A stretch of DNA of 64,000 nt from an uncultured Candidatus Saccharibacteria bacterium (lineage in GTDB: Bacteria; Patescibacteriota; Saccharimonadia; Saccharimonadales; Saccharimonadaceae), in contig CALHTM010000017.1 of NCBI GenBank assembly GCA_938039975.1, forward strand, positions 1 to 64,000, written 5' to 3'. Below, in pieces: positions 25,789 through 34,883 of this stretch. A model generated the notes under the pieces. The model saw only the letters and a program-made list of their open reading frames with translations. It made no database searches and was not told where the DNA came from. The stretch's first letter is position 1, and each line of letters opens with the position of its first letter. The position numbers were made by a program, and so were the translations under genes.

Positions 25789-26954
25789 TGTCTAAGGCAA
25801 TTGTCGAGATTAGCAAACTAACGAAATCTTTCAAAATTCCGCTTGAAGCTAGTTCGGGTGTTAAACAACAGTTGATAAATATACTAAAAGGTCGCAAAGG
25901 CTACCGTGTGTTTACGCCGTTAAAAGATATAAGTTTTACTATAAACGAAGGAGACTTTTTCGGTATAGTTGGCCGCAATGGTTCAGGAAAGAGCACGTTG
26001 TTGAAAACGATAGCTGGTATTTATACGCCAAATAGCGGTAACGTTAAAGTGTACGGTTCGCTAGTGCCGTTTATTGAGCTCGGCGTAGGATTTAATCCAG
26101 AGTTAACTGGCCGCGAAAATATCTTTCTTAATGGTGCACTGCTAGGGTTTAGCCATGAAGAAATGGAATCTATGTATAGCGCGATTGTTGAGTTTGCAGA
26201 ATTAGAAGACTTTATGGAAGAACGGCTTAAGAATTATTCAAGCGGTATGCAGGTCCGTTTAGCCTTTTCAATTGCAATTCGCGCTCATGCTGATATTTTG
26301 TTGCTTGATGAAGTGCTTGCGGTTGGCGATGAGGCTTTTCAAAAGAAGTGCTATTCGTACTTTGATAAGCTTAAGCGTGAAAAACGTACTGTAATTTTAG
26401 TAACTCACGATATGGCGGCAGTCGAGAGGTTTTGTACAAAAGCAGTATTTATTGAAGACGGCCACGTTAAAATGATTGGCAAACCGTATCGTATTGCGGC
26501 GGCATATAGTCGTAGCAACAGCCAGAATTACGACCAGACAACTGGGCTAAACGGCGATAACGAAGGGGCGGTACCGTTCAAAATAGTGTTGCGTGGTACT
26601 GATGGTAAAGAAAAGACCATGTATGACTTTGAAGAAACTATGACGGTGGATTTGTCATGGCAGCAAAAGGGTGTTAAACATGTAGGCGTTGCAATTTTTC
26701 GTGAAAACGGCGAGTATGTTTACGGACCGAATACTTACCAAGAAAAAACTAGCGCTATTAAAGATCAAACAGCTCGCTACACTGTAAAGTTAAATCTTAA
26801 TGAAGGCAGGTATTTTATCAAGGCGGGTTTGATGGGGACTAATGATACAAAGGTGATTGCTTTTATCGAGGAAGGACCGTTTTTTTCAGTCCAACGCGAT
26901 TATGGACACGGCCGCTGGGGCGGCGTGACGAAGCTAGATCACACATGGAAATAA
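25788..26954 (+). CDS. wzt: ABC polysaccharide export ATPase (Wzt-like)
   Basis: The product is 388 aa. The ATPase domain (about 1-240) has Walker A GRNGSGKSTLLK, signature YSSGMQVRLAF and Walker B ILLLDEVLAVGDEAF. Residues about 270-388 form a Wzt_C-like beta domain that, in O-antigen exporters, recognises the end of the glycan. The VGDE motif and the C-terminal extension identify the Wzt/TagH type. It powers the Wzm permease. Confidence 0.92.
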   Translation: MSKAIVEISKLTKSFKIPLEASSGVKQQLINILKGRKGYRVFTPLKDISFTINEGDFFGIVGRNGSGKSTLLKTIAGIYTPNSGNVKVYGSLVPFIELGVGFNPELTGRENIFLNGALLGFSHEEMESMYSAIVEFAELEDFMEERLKNYSSGMQVRLAFSIAIRAHADILLLDEVLAVGDEAFQKKCYSYFDKLKREKRTVILVTHDMAAVERFCTKAVFIEDGHVKMIGKPYRIAAAYSRSNSQNYDQTTGLNGDNEGAVPFKIVLRGTDGKEKTMYDFEETMTVDLSWQQKGVKHVGVAIFRENGEYVYGPNTYQEKTSAIKDQTARYTVKLNLNEGRYFIKAGLMGTNDTKVIAFIEEGPFFSVQRDYGHGRWGGVTKLDHTWK

Positions 26955-26957
26955 AAT

Positions 26958-28361
26958 ATGTTGCAACGCTTGAAAAATATAATAAAACACAATAGAGCAC
27001 TTTACTCTTTCTTGCTGTTATTGATTTCGCCATATCGCAACTATCTTGATTCGCGTCAGCGCAGGTTATATGAGTCATGGCGGTGCAGGTATGAAGATAA
27101 GCCTATAAATTATAAATTACGCAGACAGCCGCTAGTGTCGATTATTGTGCCAGCTTATAATACTCCAACGAAATACTTGAGGGAAATGGTTCAGTCAGTT
27201 GAATCTCAATCATACGATAATTGGGAGCTGATTATTGTTGATGATGCGTCGCCTGATACAGGCTTGAAGCAAGAAATCAGCGCTATAGCAAAGACTAATG
27301 CAAAAATAAAGCCTTTTTTTCTTAAGGCCAATCGCCATATTGCTGGGGCGACAAATTACGGTATCCATAAAGCTAGCGGGGAATACGTGGCGCTACTTGA
27401 TCATGACGACGTGCTGCACCCAGACGCTTTATTGCGAATTGTCGAAAAGATAAATAATTTGCCAGATGTAAAATTTATATATACTGACGAGATTAAGCTT
27501 GATGAACGCGAACGACAATATCAACCATTTTTCAAACCTGATTGGAATGCTGATTTCTTGCGGTCGGTCAACTATATTACGCACTTTGCTGTCATACAGC
27601 GGAAACTTTTGTTGGAGTTGGAAGGTGAAGATGGCAACTACAACGGAGCTCAAGATTGGGAGCTTTTTTTGCGCATAACAAGAATACTGCAGCCGCAGCA
27701 GATTGCGCATGTTTCGCAAATACTCTATTATTGGCGTGTCCATAAAAATTCTACTGCACAAGGGTTGGACGCAAAACCTTATGTTATTGATGCTCAGAAG
27801 AGGGCTTTAAATGACGATATCAAGAGCCGTCAAGTTCAAGCTCAAGTTATGCGCGATTCAACATATGGCGCTCAGTGGCGGCTGAGATATTCTATGCCGC
27901 AAAATCTTACTATAAAAAATGTGTTATTTAGCGAATCAACCGCTGCCGGCGATGTCATTCGTGATGAAACTGCTGATATAATAGTATTCTCAGAGACTAT
28001 GATTAAAGATATTGATAAGTATAGCGATATGGGCGATGTGATGCGACTTGATATCGGTGCAGTTGTTCCGTCTGTAGCTGACGAGAATCGAGTTATAGAA
28101 AACCTTACGTCAATCTTAGATAAAAAAATAGTAGAATGCATACAGGCGCTAAGCCGGCGATCCTTTACGAAACACATTTATCTAACCGCTAGATACAATC
28201 TAGGTGCTATAGATCTTCCCGTGCTATTTATTGAACGGAATAAGTTGGCTTCGATTGATGAATCAACAAGAATAACTAGCCGATTGCTAACTAAAGCTCT
28301 TTGCGATAAAGGTCTAAAAACGTTATATAATCCATATATGACGGCTAAGGAGGAACAATAA
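26958..28361 (+). CDS. Family 2 glycosyltransferase
   Basis: The product is 467 aa. A GT2 domain (about 55-290) begins PLVSIIVPAYNTPTKYLREMVQSV and has the metal site ALLDHDDVLHPDAL. The C-terminal 170 residues are unassigned and may be an acceptor or partner domain. It is 3 nt downstream of wzt and overlaps the next gene by one base (TAATG), so it is in the exporter operon. It probably extends the exported glycan. Confidence 0.85.
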   Translation: MLQRLKNIIKHNRALYSFLLLLISPYRNYLDSRQRRLYESWRCRYEDKPINYKLRRQPLVSIIVPAYNTPTKYLREMVQSVESQSYDNWELIIVDDASPDTGLKQEISAIAKTNAKIKPFFLKANRHIAGATNYGIHKASGEYVALLDHDDVLHPDALLRIVEKINNLPDVKFIYTDEIKLDERERQYQPFFKPDWNADFLRSVNYITHFAVIQRKLLLELEGEDGNYNGAQDWELFLRITRILQPQQIAHVSQILYYWRVHKNSTAQGLDAKPYVIDAQKRALNDDIKSRQVQAQVMRDSTYGAQWRLRYSMPQNLTIKNVLFSESTAAGDVIRDETADIIVFSETMIKDIDKYSDMGDVMRLDIGAVVPSVADENRVIENLTSILDKKIVECIQALSRRSFTKHIYLTARYNLGAIDLPVLFIERNKLASIDESTRITSRLLTKALCDKGLKTLYNPYMTAKEEQ

Positions 28362-30559
28362 TGATACGTAAAGTTAATAATCTTGTAAAGAAAAGTGTTG
28401 TAATAATTAAAGACGATGGTGCTGTCCGCTTTGTAAAACGCGCAGCAAAGTATGCATATTATAAGAAATTTCCTGATAAAAAACAGCAAGTATATAAAGA
28501 TATTTTATTTATTAACGGCTGCACTTTGCCGCACCCAGAGCGCTACCGAGTTGCTCACCAGATGGAGCAGTTAATGTCGCAGGGGTTAACTGTTGAAAGC
28601 GTTTTTTATGATAGATTATCGCTTGATCAATTGAAGTATTATCGCGGATTTGTATTTTTCCGCTGCCCAATAACTGATACGATTCGCGAATTTATCAAGC
28701 AGGCGTATTATTTTAATAAAACCTGTTTTTTTGATATCGATGATTTGGTAATTGACCAGAAATATACTGATTCAATCAAATATGTTCAGCAGATGAGTGT
28801 CGATGATAAGCGGCTCTACGATGATGGTGTTAATCGGATGCGCGAAACGCTGGAGTTGTGCGATCATGTTGTTACCACGACCGCTCAACTGCAAGAGGAG
28901 CTGCAGCATTACACGAAGGGTGAAGTGCTGATTAACCGCAACGTTGCATCTGATGAAATGATTAAGCTATCTAATTTAGCGCTTAAGGCTGTTAGTAAAG
29001 ACAGAGATAAAGTTGTCATCGGCTATTTTAGCGGTAGTATTACGCATAATGAAGATTTTGACCTTGTCATTCCTAGTCTTATTAAAATATTCGAAAAGTA
29101 TCCGCAAATTTACCTTAAGATTGCTGGCATCCTGGACGTTCCAGAAGCTCTTGATCCGTATAAAGAACGCCTTATTACGTCAGGATTTGTTGATTGGCGA
29201 GAATTGCCAGCTGTTATGGCAGAGTGCGATATTGTTTTGGCGCCGCTGGTTGATACGATTTTTAACCGCGCAAAATCTGAGAATAAATGGGTTGAGGCGG
29301 CTCTTGTAAAGATTCCAACCGTAGCCAGCAATATTGGCGCTTTTGCAGAGAAAATTCAGAATAACGAAACAGGCATACTAGTAAACAATACTGACGCAGA
29401 GTGGTTTAAAGCGCTTGACTTACTAGTATCAGACTCGGTTTTGCGCGGTAAACTTGCAGATAAAGCTCACGAGGAGATAATTCATAACTATTCGACGGTG
29501 TACACTGGCTATAACCTAGCTTCGTTTATTAGAAAGCATTTGGCGCGAAATATCGGTTTTGTTCTGCCTTCAACTGATATTTCAGGAGGAGTAATTGTCG
29601 CCTTAAAGCATGCTGATGTGCTAAGAAGGCATGGCTGGGACGTGACGCTAATTGATGCAGTCAGTAAGCACGCTCTAAAAATCGCTAAGAAAACCTATAG
29701 CTATAGATATGAGTTGCCTGGATTTAATGTCGTTGCTACGCACAAAACTAAAATGAAAGCATTTTTTGACACGCAGGTTGCAACGTTGTGGTCAACTGTT
29801 GAGCTAGTTAAGAAGCAGCCTAATGTTCGTAATCGGCTTTATTTTGTGCAAAACTTTGAAACGGATTTTTATATACCAGGTACTGGCGAACCGCGCTTTT
29901 TAGCGAACGCTTCTTACTGCGATCAATCTGGTATACGGTATATTACGATGTCACTATGGTGTCAGAAGTGGTTGAAAGATGTCTTTCATAAAGAATCCGA
30001 GTATGTCTCAAATGGAATTGATCTTGAATTGTACCCATATCGCGAACGGGATTTTACGGGCAAAATAAAGATACTTATTGAAGGCGACAGTAAAAGTGAG
30101 TATAAAAATACTGACGAAGCTTTTCGTATCGTTGAGAGGCTTGACCCTGAAAAATTCGAGATTTCGTATTTGTCATACCGCAAGGAACCAAAAGATTGGT
30201 ACCGAGTCGATAGATTTTATAATCGTATTGCTCCAGAAAAAGTTGGAGAAGTGTACGCAAGCTGCGATATTTTGATTAAAACTAGTATCGTTGAGAGCTT
30301 TTCATATCCGCCGCTTGAAATGATGGCGACTGGAGGCGTTTCTGTTGTAGTACCAAACGGCGGCAATGTTGAATATCTGAAAGACAATTACAACTGCCTA
30401 TTTTATCGCCAAGGCGATATCGATGCGGGCGTTGCAGCTGTTGAAAAGTTACTAAACGATAAAAAACTGCGCGATAAAATCATTAAAAATGGTCAAAAAA
30501 CTGCTCAAGCTTATCAGTGGAGTAGGCTTGAGCAGCGGATTGTTGATATATACAAATAG
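28361..30559 (+). CDS. Tandem two-domain glycosyltransferase
   Basis: The product is 732 aa, about twice the length of a single GT-B enzyme. The first half (about 45-395) ends with a GT-B nucleotide-sugar domain (APLVDTIFNRAKSENKWVEAALVKIPTVAS). The second half (about 395-732) begins GFVLPSTDISGGV and ends with a GT4 site (IVESFSYPPLEMMATGG). It is thus a fusion of two glycosyltransferases that may add two sugars in turn. GGAGG precedes ATG 28361. Confidence 0.8.
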   Translation: MIRKVNNLVKKSVVIIKDDGAVRFVKRAAKYAYYKKFPDKKQQVYKDILFINGCTLPHPERYRVAHQMEQLMSQGLTVESVFYDRLSLDQLKYYRGFVFFRCPITDTIREFIKQAYYFNKTCFFDIDDLVIDQKYTDSIKYVQQMSVDDKRLYDDGVNRMRETLELCDHVVTTTAQLQEELQHYTKGEVLINRNVASDEMIKLSNLALKAVSKDRDKVVIGYFSGSITHNEDFDLVIPSLIKIFEKYPQIYLKIAGILDVPEALDPYKERLITSGFVDWRELPAVMAECDIVLAPLVDTIFNRAKSENKWVEAALVKIPTVASNIGAFAEKIQNNETGILVNNTDAEWFKALDLLVSDSVLRGKLADKAHEEIIHNYSTVYTGYNLASFIRKHLARNIGFVLPSTDISGGVIVALKHADVLRRHGWDVTLIDAVSKHALKIAKKTYSYRYELPGFNVVATHKTKMKAFFDTQVATLWSTVELVKKQPNVRNRLYFVQNFETDFYIPGTGEPRFLANASYCDQSGIRYITMSLWCQKWLKDVFHKESEYVSNGIDLELYPYRERDFTGKIKILIEGDSKSEYKNTDEAFRIVERLDPEKFEISYLSYRKEPKDWYRVDRFYNRIAPEKVGEVYASCDILIKTSIVESFSYPPLEMMATGGVSVVVPNGGNVEYLKDNYNCLFYRQGDIDAGVAAVEKLLNDKKLRDKIIKNGQKTAQAYQWSRLEQRIVDIYK

Positions 30560-30564
30560 ATATT

Positions 30565-32838
30565 TTATTTTTCAACAAGCTTTATTCTAACAGCTTCAAT
30601 ATGTGATCCTGGTTTATCACCGGCGACCTCACCATTCTTTTTCCACTCTTGCCAACCAATCCATGATAGGTGGGCTTGGTAGTAAATATCATATTTCTTG
30701 GCGTCGGTTTCACTGAGGGATAGTTTTATGCCATTGAGCGCTTTTGTTTGGCCGGTAGTGCCGCAGATTTGTTGTTCGGTCACAGGTATATCTGCCGACC
30801 AAGGGTCGTTAGCCGATTTTGATGAGCAGCGGATGGCGATGGTCGATCCGTCGCGTTGTGATATGGCTTTGGCAATGCGTAGTGCTTCAACGGCGAACGA
30901 TCGCCCCGTTGTACCAGACATGACACCCTGAGAGACGTTCGGCATCCAGCCAACATAGCTGACGTGGGTTGAATAGTTGAGATCATACAAATCTGGGACA
31001 GGCGTATTGGCTGGATTATAGAATGCACCGCTAGGTAGGGTGATTGAATTTTTTGGCACTATACGAATCTGGATGGCCTCAAGCTGTCTGGTTGCACCAG
31101 TTGATCCGGCTGGCTCGCCATTTTTTGCCCAACCCATCCAGCCGACATACTGCGAATAAGCACGATACCAGATATCGTATGATTTTGCAAGGTCGCTAGT
31201 GAGCATAAAACGAATTGCTTCGACTGATTTGAATTGACCAGTAGTGCCTGATATTTCGTTTGCATTTTTCCAGTCTTGCCAGCCAACCCATGAGACGTGG
31301 GACGAATAGCGAAGGTCGCCAGAAATGCCAGTTTTATTAATAAGGGAGGCTTTGACGGCTTCAATCCGACGGCTTTGGCCGGTAGTACCACTAATCATTT
31401 CATCAGTGACTGCTGGTTGCCAGCCAACCATGCCAACGTGAGAGCTAATTGAGGCTGCTAACGGTGAAGAATCTCCCTTTGTATTAACATTTTTGAAAGC
31501 TTGGCCCGAATCTTCTGGGGCGCTAGATCCTTTGTGAACAAGCCGGATTTCTAAGGCCTCTATATTATTTCCAGGTCCGCCCGTTATGCCGGCTGGCTCG
31601 CCATTTTTTGCCCAACCCATCCAGCCGACATAGCTGACATGCGCGCGGTAGTATAAGTCATATTTTGCAGCAAGCGATCCAGTTGGCTGAATTTTAACTG
31701 CCTGAATAGGTCGATTAAGCTCTGTCGTACCAGACTGCATGCTTCCATAAACAGTTGGCTGCCAACCGCGTTCCTCGCTATAAGATGAATAGGTAACTTC
31801 ACCGTCGATACTGAAAGCTTGCATGGATTTACTTTGGCCAGTAAATCCAGTAATACCGCGATTGTGTACTAGTCCGGTCCAGCCATAGTAGCTAATATGC
31901 GACTTGAAACTAATGATTGGACGGCTGTACTGGGTCGATCCAAACCAGTCGTTCCAAACGCGCCAAAAGTTACGATTACCGTAAGCGCTGCAATGGTCGC
32001 CTAGTCCGTACATATTATTAAGAGCGGCCTGATTTGGCTGATACGGGGTGTAAGTATATAGTGCAGCTGTTGCTTTGCTGGCAATATATACGTCTCCAGC
32101 GCCGCAGCCACGCTGCACTACATTCCACAAAATTGAGTTAGTAGCGAACGGTTTTTTATAAGTCCACCAAGGTTTATCCATATTATCGAGATACCAGCGC
32201 ATTAATTGGGCTCCAGATTCGACTTGCATTGAGAAACCAGCATAATTGCGGTCGCAATTTGCGCTACCGCCGGGACCGCTGTCTGGACAATGTGAGCCCA
32301 TAGCGTAAGTATATTGGCTTTGCAGCGGCCAATTATCTGTGGTGAGCGGGCCGGCTGATTCAGTAGCGATTTTAACTAGGATAACTTTCGGGCTTAAATT
32401 ATTACGTTTTGCTGCATCGTAGATTATTTGCGCTGCGCTAACAGCTCCTGCTGGTATTGAACCGCTAAAGTTATTGGCAGGAATGTAGTTGCCTGGCGAG
32501 TATTTAGGAACTTCATAATAATCTTTTAGACAGACATAAGGCGGACCTGCCCAGCCCCGCGAAGCGGCATATTGCGCGCGTGTAATATCACCTCTGCCTT
32601 TTTCAATAGCACGCCCAGTTCCGTATGTGTCGCAATTTGGGTTAATACTATTGAGAAATGCTTGGATATCAGCAACTGTCATGTCATCAGAATTAGTAAA
32701 AACAAAGTCGTCAACGATGTTTCCAGCGCGCCAATCGCTAGCGGTGACAGCACTCGATTGATTAGCAAAAAACACTAAACTAAAAACACCAATTGCAGCA
32801 ACGGCAATGGCAGAGATAAATATTCTCGTTTTCACCAT
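30565..32838 (-). CDS. Secreted ChW-repeat surface protein with a lysozyme-like N-terminal domain
   Basis: The product is 757 aa. A signal peptide or anchor covers about residues 1-30. Residues about 30-320 form one domain (KVILVKIATESAG, then YGLGDHCSAYGNRNFWRVWNDWFGS) that resembles a lysozyme-like fold. The rest is about nine ChW (clostridial hydrophobic W) repeats of about 40 aa, each with a VGW and a G(T)TG-type turn; the eighth is degenerate. ChW repeats mediate surface binding in Gram-positives. It overlaps the upstream 188-aa gene by one base. Confidence 0.75.
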   Translation of the reverse strand: MVKTRIFISAIAVAAIGVFSLVFFANQSSAVTASDWRAGNIVDDFVFTNSDDMTVADIQAFLNSINPNCDTYGTGRAIEKGRGDITRAQYAASRGWAGPPYVCLKDYYEVPKYSPGNYIPANNFSGSIPAGAVSAAQIIYDAAKRNNLSPKVILVKIATESAGPLTTDNWPLQSQYTYAMGSHCPDSGPGGSANCDRNYAGFSMQVESGAQLMRWYLDNMDKPWWTYKKPFATNSILWNVVQRGCGAGDVYIASKATAALYTYTPYQPNQAALNNMYGLGDHCSAYGNRNFWRVWNDWFGSTQYSRPIISFKSHISYYGWTGLVHNRGITGFTGQSKSMQAFSIDGEVTYSSYSEERGWQPTVYGSMQSGTTELNRPIQAVKIQPTGSLAAKYDLYYRAHVSYVGWMGWAKNGEPAGITGGPGNNIEALEIRLVHKGSSAPEDSGQAFKNVNTKGDSSPLAASISSHVGMVGWQPAVTDEMISGTTGQSRRIEAVKASLINKTGISGDLRYSSHVSWVGWQDWKNANEISGTTGQFKSVEAIRFMLTSDLAKSYDIWYRAYSQYVGWMGWAKNGEPAGSTGATRQLEAIQIRIVPKNSITLPSGAFYNPANTPVPDLYDLNYSTHVSYVGWMPNVSQGVMSGTTGRSFAVEALRIAKAISQRDGSTIAIRCSSKSANDPWSADIPVTEQQICGTTGQTKALNGIKLSLSETDAKKYDIYYQAHLSWIGWQEWKKNGEVAGDKPGSHIEAVRIKLVEK
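31106..31149 (-). repeat. 44-bp exact repeat inside the ChW gene (copy 1)
   Basis: The same 44 bp recurs at 31589-31632. Both code for the YVGWMGWAKNGEPAG part of two ChW repeats (third and sixth). Identity at silent sites indicates a recent internal duplication or conversion. Confidence 0.85.
31589..31632 (-). repeat. 44-bp exact repeat inside the ChW gene (copy 2)
   Basis: Partner of 31106-31149, identical over 44 bp. It can support loss or gain of three ChW units (about 483 bp) by recombination without frame change. Confidence 0.85.
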
Positions 32839-33404
32839 TAAATCTCCTTTGTTAAAGTTTTAGTTATAGGCTTGCCATTGAGTGGAGTTACCGATAATGA
32901 AATAGTCCATTGGCCGCCGCCGACTGAAGATACGGGTACTGAAAATCCAGCACAGGTAGAGTATTCTGGCTGGTATATAATATCAGCATTCTGCGCAACC
33001 TTTTTTCCATTAGCGGCTACAGTTAGAGAGCATTTGCCTTGCGAATAACCCTGTTCTTTTAATTTTACGATAATTGTAACGCTGTCTCCATCTCTGTTAG
33101 CTGAAAGCTCGATTGATGAATTATTTTTTGGCACTGGAGCGGGTTTACTTTCCTCAACAGACTTTTTTTCGTCATCTTTTGTGGCATTAAGGAATGATTC
33201 TTTAGTGTCCTGATTGGCTTTTTCTTCAGATTTTTTTTCTTGCGGCGTTGGCTCTTTACTGATATTTGGTACGGTTTCTTTGGGAAAAATTGAGATAATA
33301 CCGATCTTATCAAGCGCGAAAACACTCCCGCAAATCGCGACAGCTACAGCAAGGGTAGCTACTAGGATTTGCTTTTTTGAAAGTTTTTTATTTGTAATTC
33401 TCAT
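32838..33404 (-). CDS. Membrane-anchored protein with a Lys/Glu-rich linker
   Basis: The product is 188 aa. One N-terminal membrane helix (about 13-33) is followed by a Lys/Glu/Pro/Ser-rich linker (about 40-95) and a small beta-rich domain (about 96-188) that looks Ig-like. It is the first gene before the ChW protein, and the two are coupled by TAATG. A -10-like TAAAAT lies 9 nt before the start. Function is unknown; surface display next to the ChW protein is inferred. Confidence 0.6.
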   Translation of the reverse strand: MRITNKKLSKKQILVATLAVAVAICGSVFALDKIGIISIFPKETVPNISKEPTPQEKKSEEKANQDTKESFLNATKDDEKKSVEESKPAPVPKNNSSIELSANRDGDSVTIIVKLKEQGYSQGKCSLTVAANGKKVAQNADIIYQPEYSTCAGFSVPVSSVGGGQWTISLSVTPLNGKPITKTLTKEI

Positions 33405-33455
33405 ATTTACATTATTTTAACACAAGCAAGCATAAGTGCAAAGATTGGATCGAGT

Positions 33456-34844
33456 TTATTTATAAGTCCACACCGTCTCAAAAACATAAAACCCAAGTAC
33501 TAAAGCTAGCCCAAAGAACATGATAAGGTTAAATACTTTTTCATTCTTAGTCCTTACATTAATATACTTCTGCAGCCATAACCCTACCGGCACTAACATA
33601 GCTGCTGTTGCTGTAAAATATCTACCCTGAACACCATCTGCATAATACGCTCCCTCGCCAAACCTAAACGGCAATAAGGCCCACGCTGTATACATAGCAT
33701 ATGACACTGCGCAAACAAACAACCCAATTGTCGCCAAATTATACACTGCCAATTTACCAGTCTGCTCTCCTAATAACTCCTGGTCTTTCTTGTTGTAATG
33801 AAGGAGAGAGAGGAAGAGGAGGGAAAAGAGCGGTATCAGCACAAACAAAGGTAGGCGGTATTTAAAGGATGAAAATTCACCAACACTACCGCGTAATACA
33901 GTATCTGTATACCCGATAGTTGGACTGATGTATGTATTAAACAATATGGTAATAAACTTAAGAGGGTTGCTATGTAGAGGGTTGTGAGCTGCTCCGGTGG
34001 TGAGTAGAGGCTGACCATATATTTTTTGCCAAATTAGTATGCTAATTATCGCGGCGATACCAGTTACTACCAATATAGTCCACTTCTGAACATTAAATGG
34101 CAGACGTTCGTTTTTGTTGGGTGAGAATAGACGCTTTGGTAAAAACAGAAGAGGAAATAGTAGTAAGGCATTTACAGATTTGGTTAGAGTAAGGAATACT
34201 CCTATACAGATAAGAGCGACTGTTTGTTTATGTGATAACTTATCCTTTTGGGTGAATAGGTTCAAGGTAAAAGCAGTAATTGTAAATACTGCCACATTTG
34301 TCATGCAGTCGCTGGATAGCGACGCCGCCATGTGAATCATTAGTGGAATAAGTCCAATTGCTGTAAAAGCCCACTTACCGATGCGCACCCACTTGATAAT
34401 GAGATAGACAGCAATTGAATAGAAAAGTACGTTAGCAAGACGCCCAAATAAGATAGTTAGACCAGTAGATCCATTAAATAAACTTGCTATACCGATGCCG
34501 ATTGTTTGCGGCAGGTGCATAATTGGTGGGTAGCCAGAGGCGCTGCTGCACTTATGAACGTCCATTATGTTTCGATCTATAGGTTTAGAATAATCAGCGG
34601 AAAAGTTACCTTCGTAAACTGCTTCAGCTCTTTTGATAACATCTTTCGGCAATGTACAGGGTGAGTTAGACTCTACGCGACCTTGAGATATTCCGTAGGC
34701 GCGCATATAGTGCATGTTCTCGTCGCTAACAGATAACTGAGGGACTAGTATTGCCGACAACACCCCAAAAAATAAAGATAAAGATATAAAGACATTTTTA
34801 GGCTTTTTAATAAACGATAGAAAGCGAGACCAAGATTTTTTCAT
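33456..34844 (-). CDS. DUF2142 family polytopic membrane protein, copy A
   Basis: The product is 462 aa with about ten predicted membrane helices. It has the DUF2142 pattern: an N-terminal helix, an extracytoplasmic loop with SDENMHYMRAYGISQG, and YPPIMHLPQTIGI. Members resemble GT-C glycosyltransferases and are linked to surface polysaccharides. The last about 116 residues are identical to those of the neighbouring paralogue, while the middle is clearly diverged. Confidence 0.8.
   Translation of the reverse strand: MKKSWSRFLSFIKKPKNVFISLSLFFGVLSAILVPQLSVSDENMHYMRAYGISQGRVESNSPCTLPKDVIKRAEAVYEGNFSADYSKPIDRNIMDVHKCSSASGYPPIMHLPQTIGIGIASLFNGSTGLTILFGRLANVLFYSIAVYLIIKWVRIGKWAFTAIGLIPLMIHMAASLSSDCMTNVAVFTITAFTLNLFTQKDKLSHKQTVALICIGVFLTLTKSVNALLLFPLLFLPKRLFSPNKNERLPFNVQKWTILVVTGIAAIISILIWQKIYGQPLLTTGAAHNPLHSNPLKFITILFNTYISPTIGYTDTVLRGSVGEFSSFKYRLPLFVLIPLFSLLFLSLLHYNKKDQELLGEQTGKLAVYNLATIGLFVCAVSYAMYTAWALLPFRFGEGAYYADGVQGRYFTATAAMLVPVGLWLQKYINVRTKNEKVFNLIMFFGLALVLGFYVFETVWTYK
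33467..33827 (-). repeat. 361-bp perfect direct repeat, copy A
   Basis: Reading both copies base by base shows no difference from 33467 to 33827 against 34895 to 35255 (offset 1428). Outside these limits the two genes diverge at once. It covers the 3' end of both DUF2142 genes. Confidence 0.9.
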
Positions 34845-34883
34845 AACTGTTTTTATTCTAGCACATTGTCATGATTAGGATAG

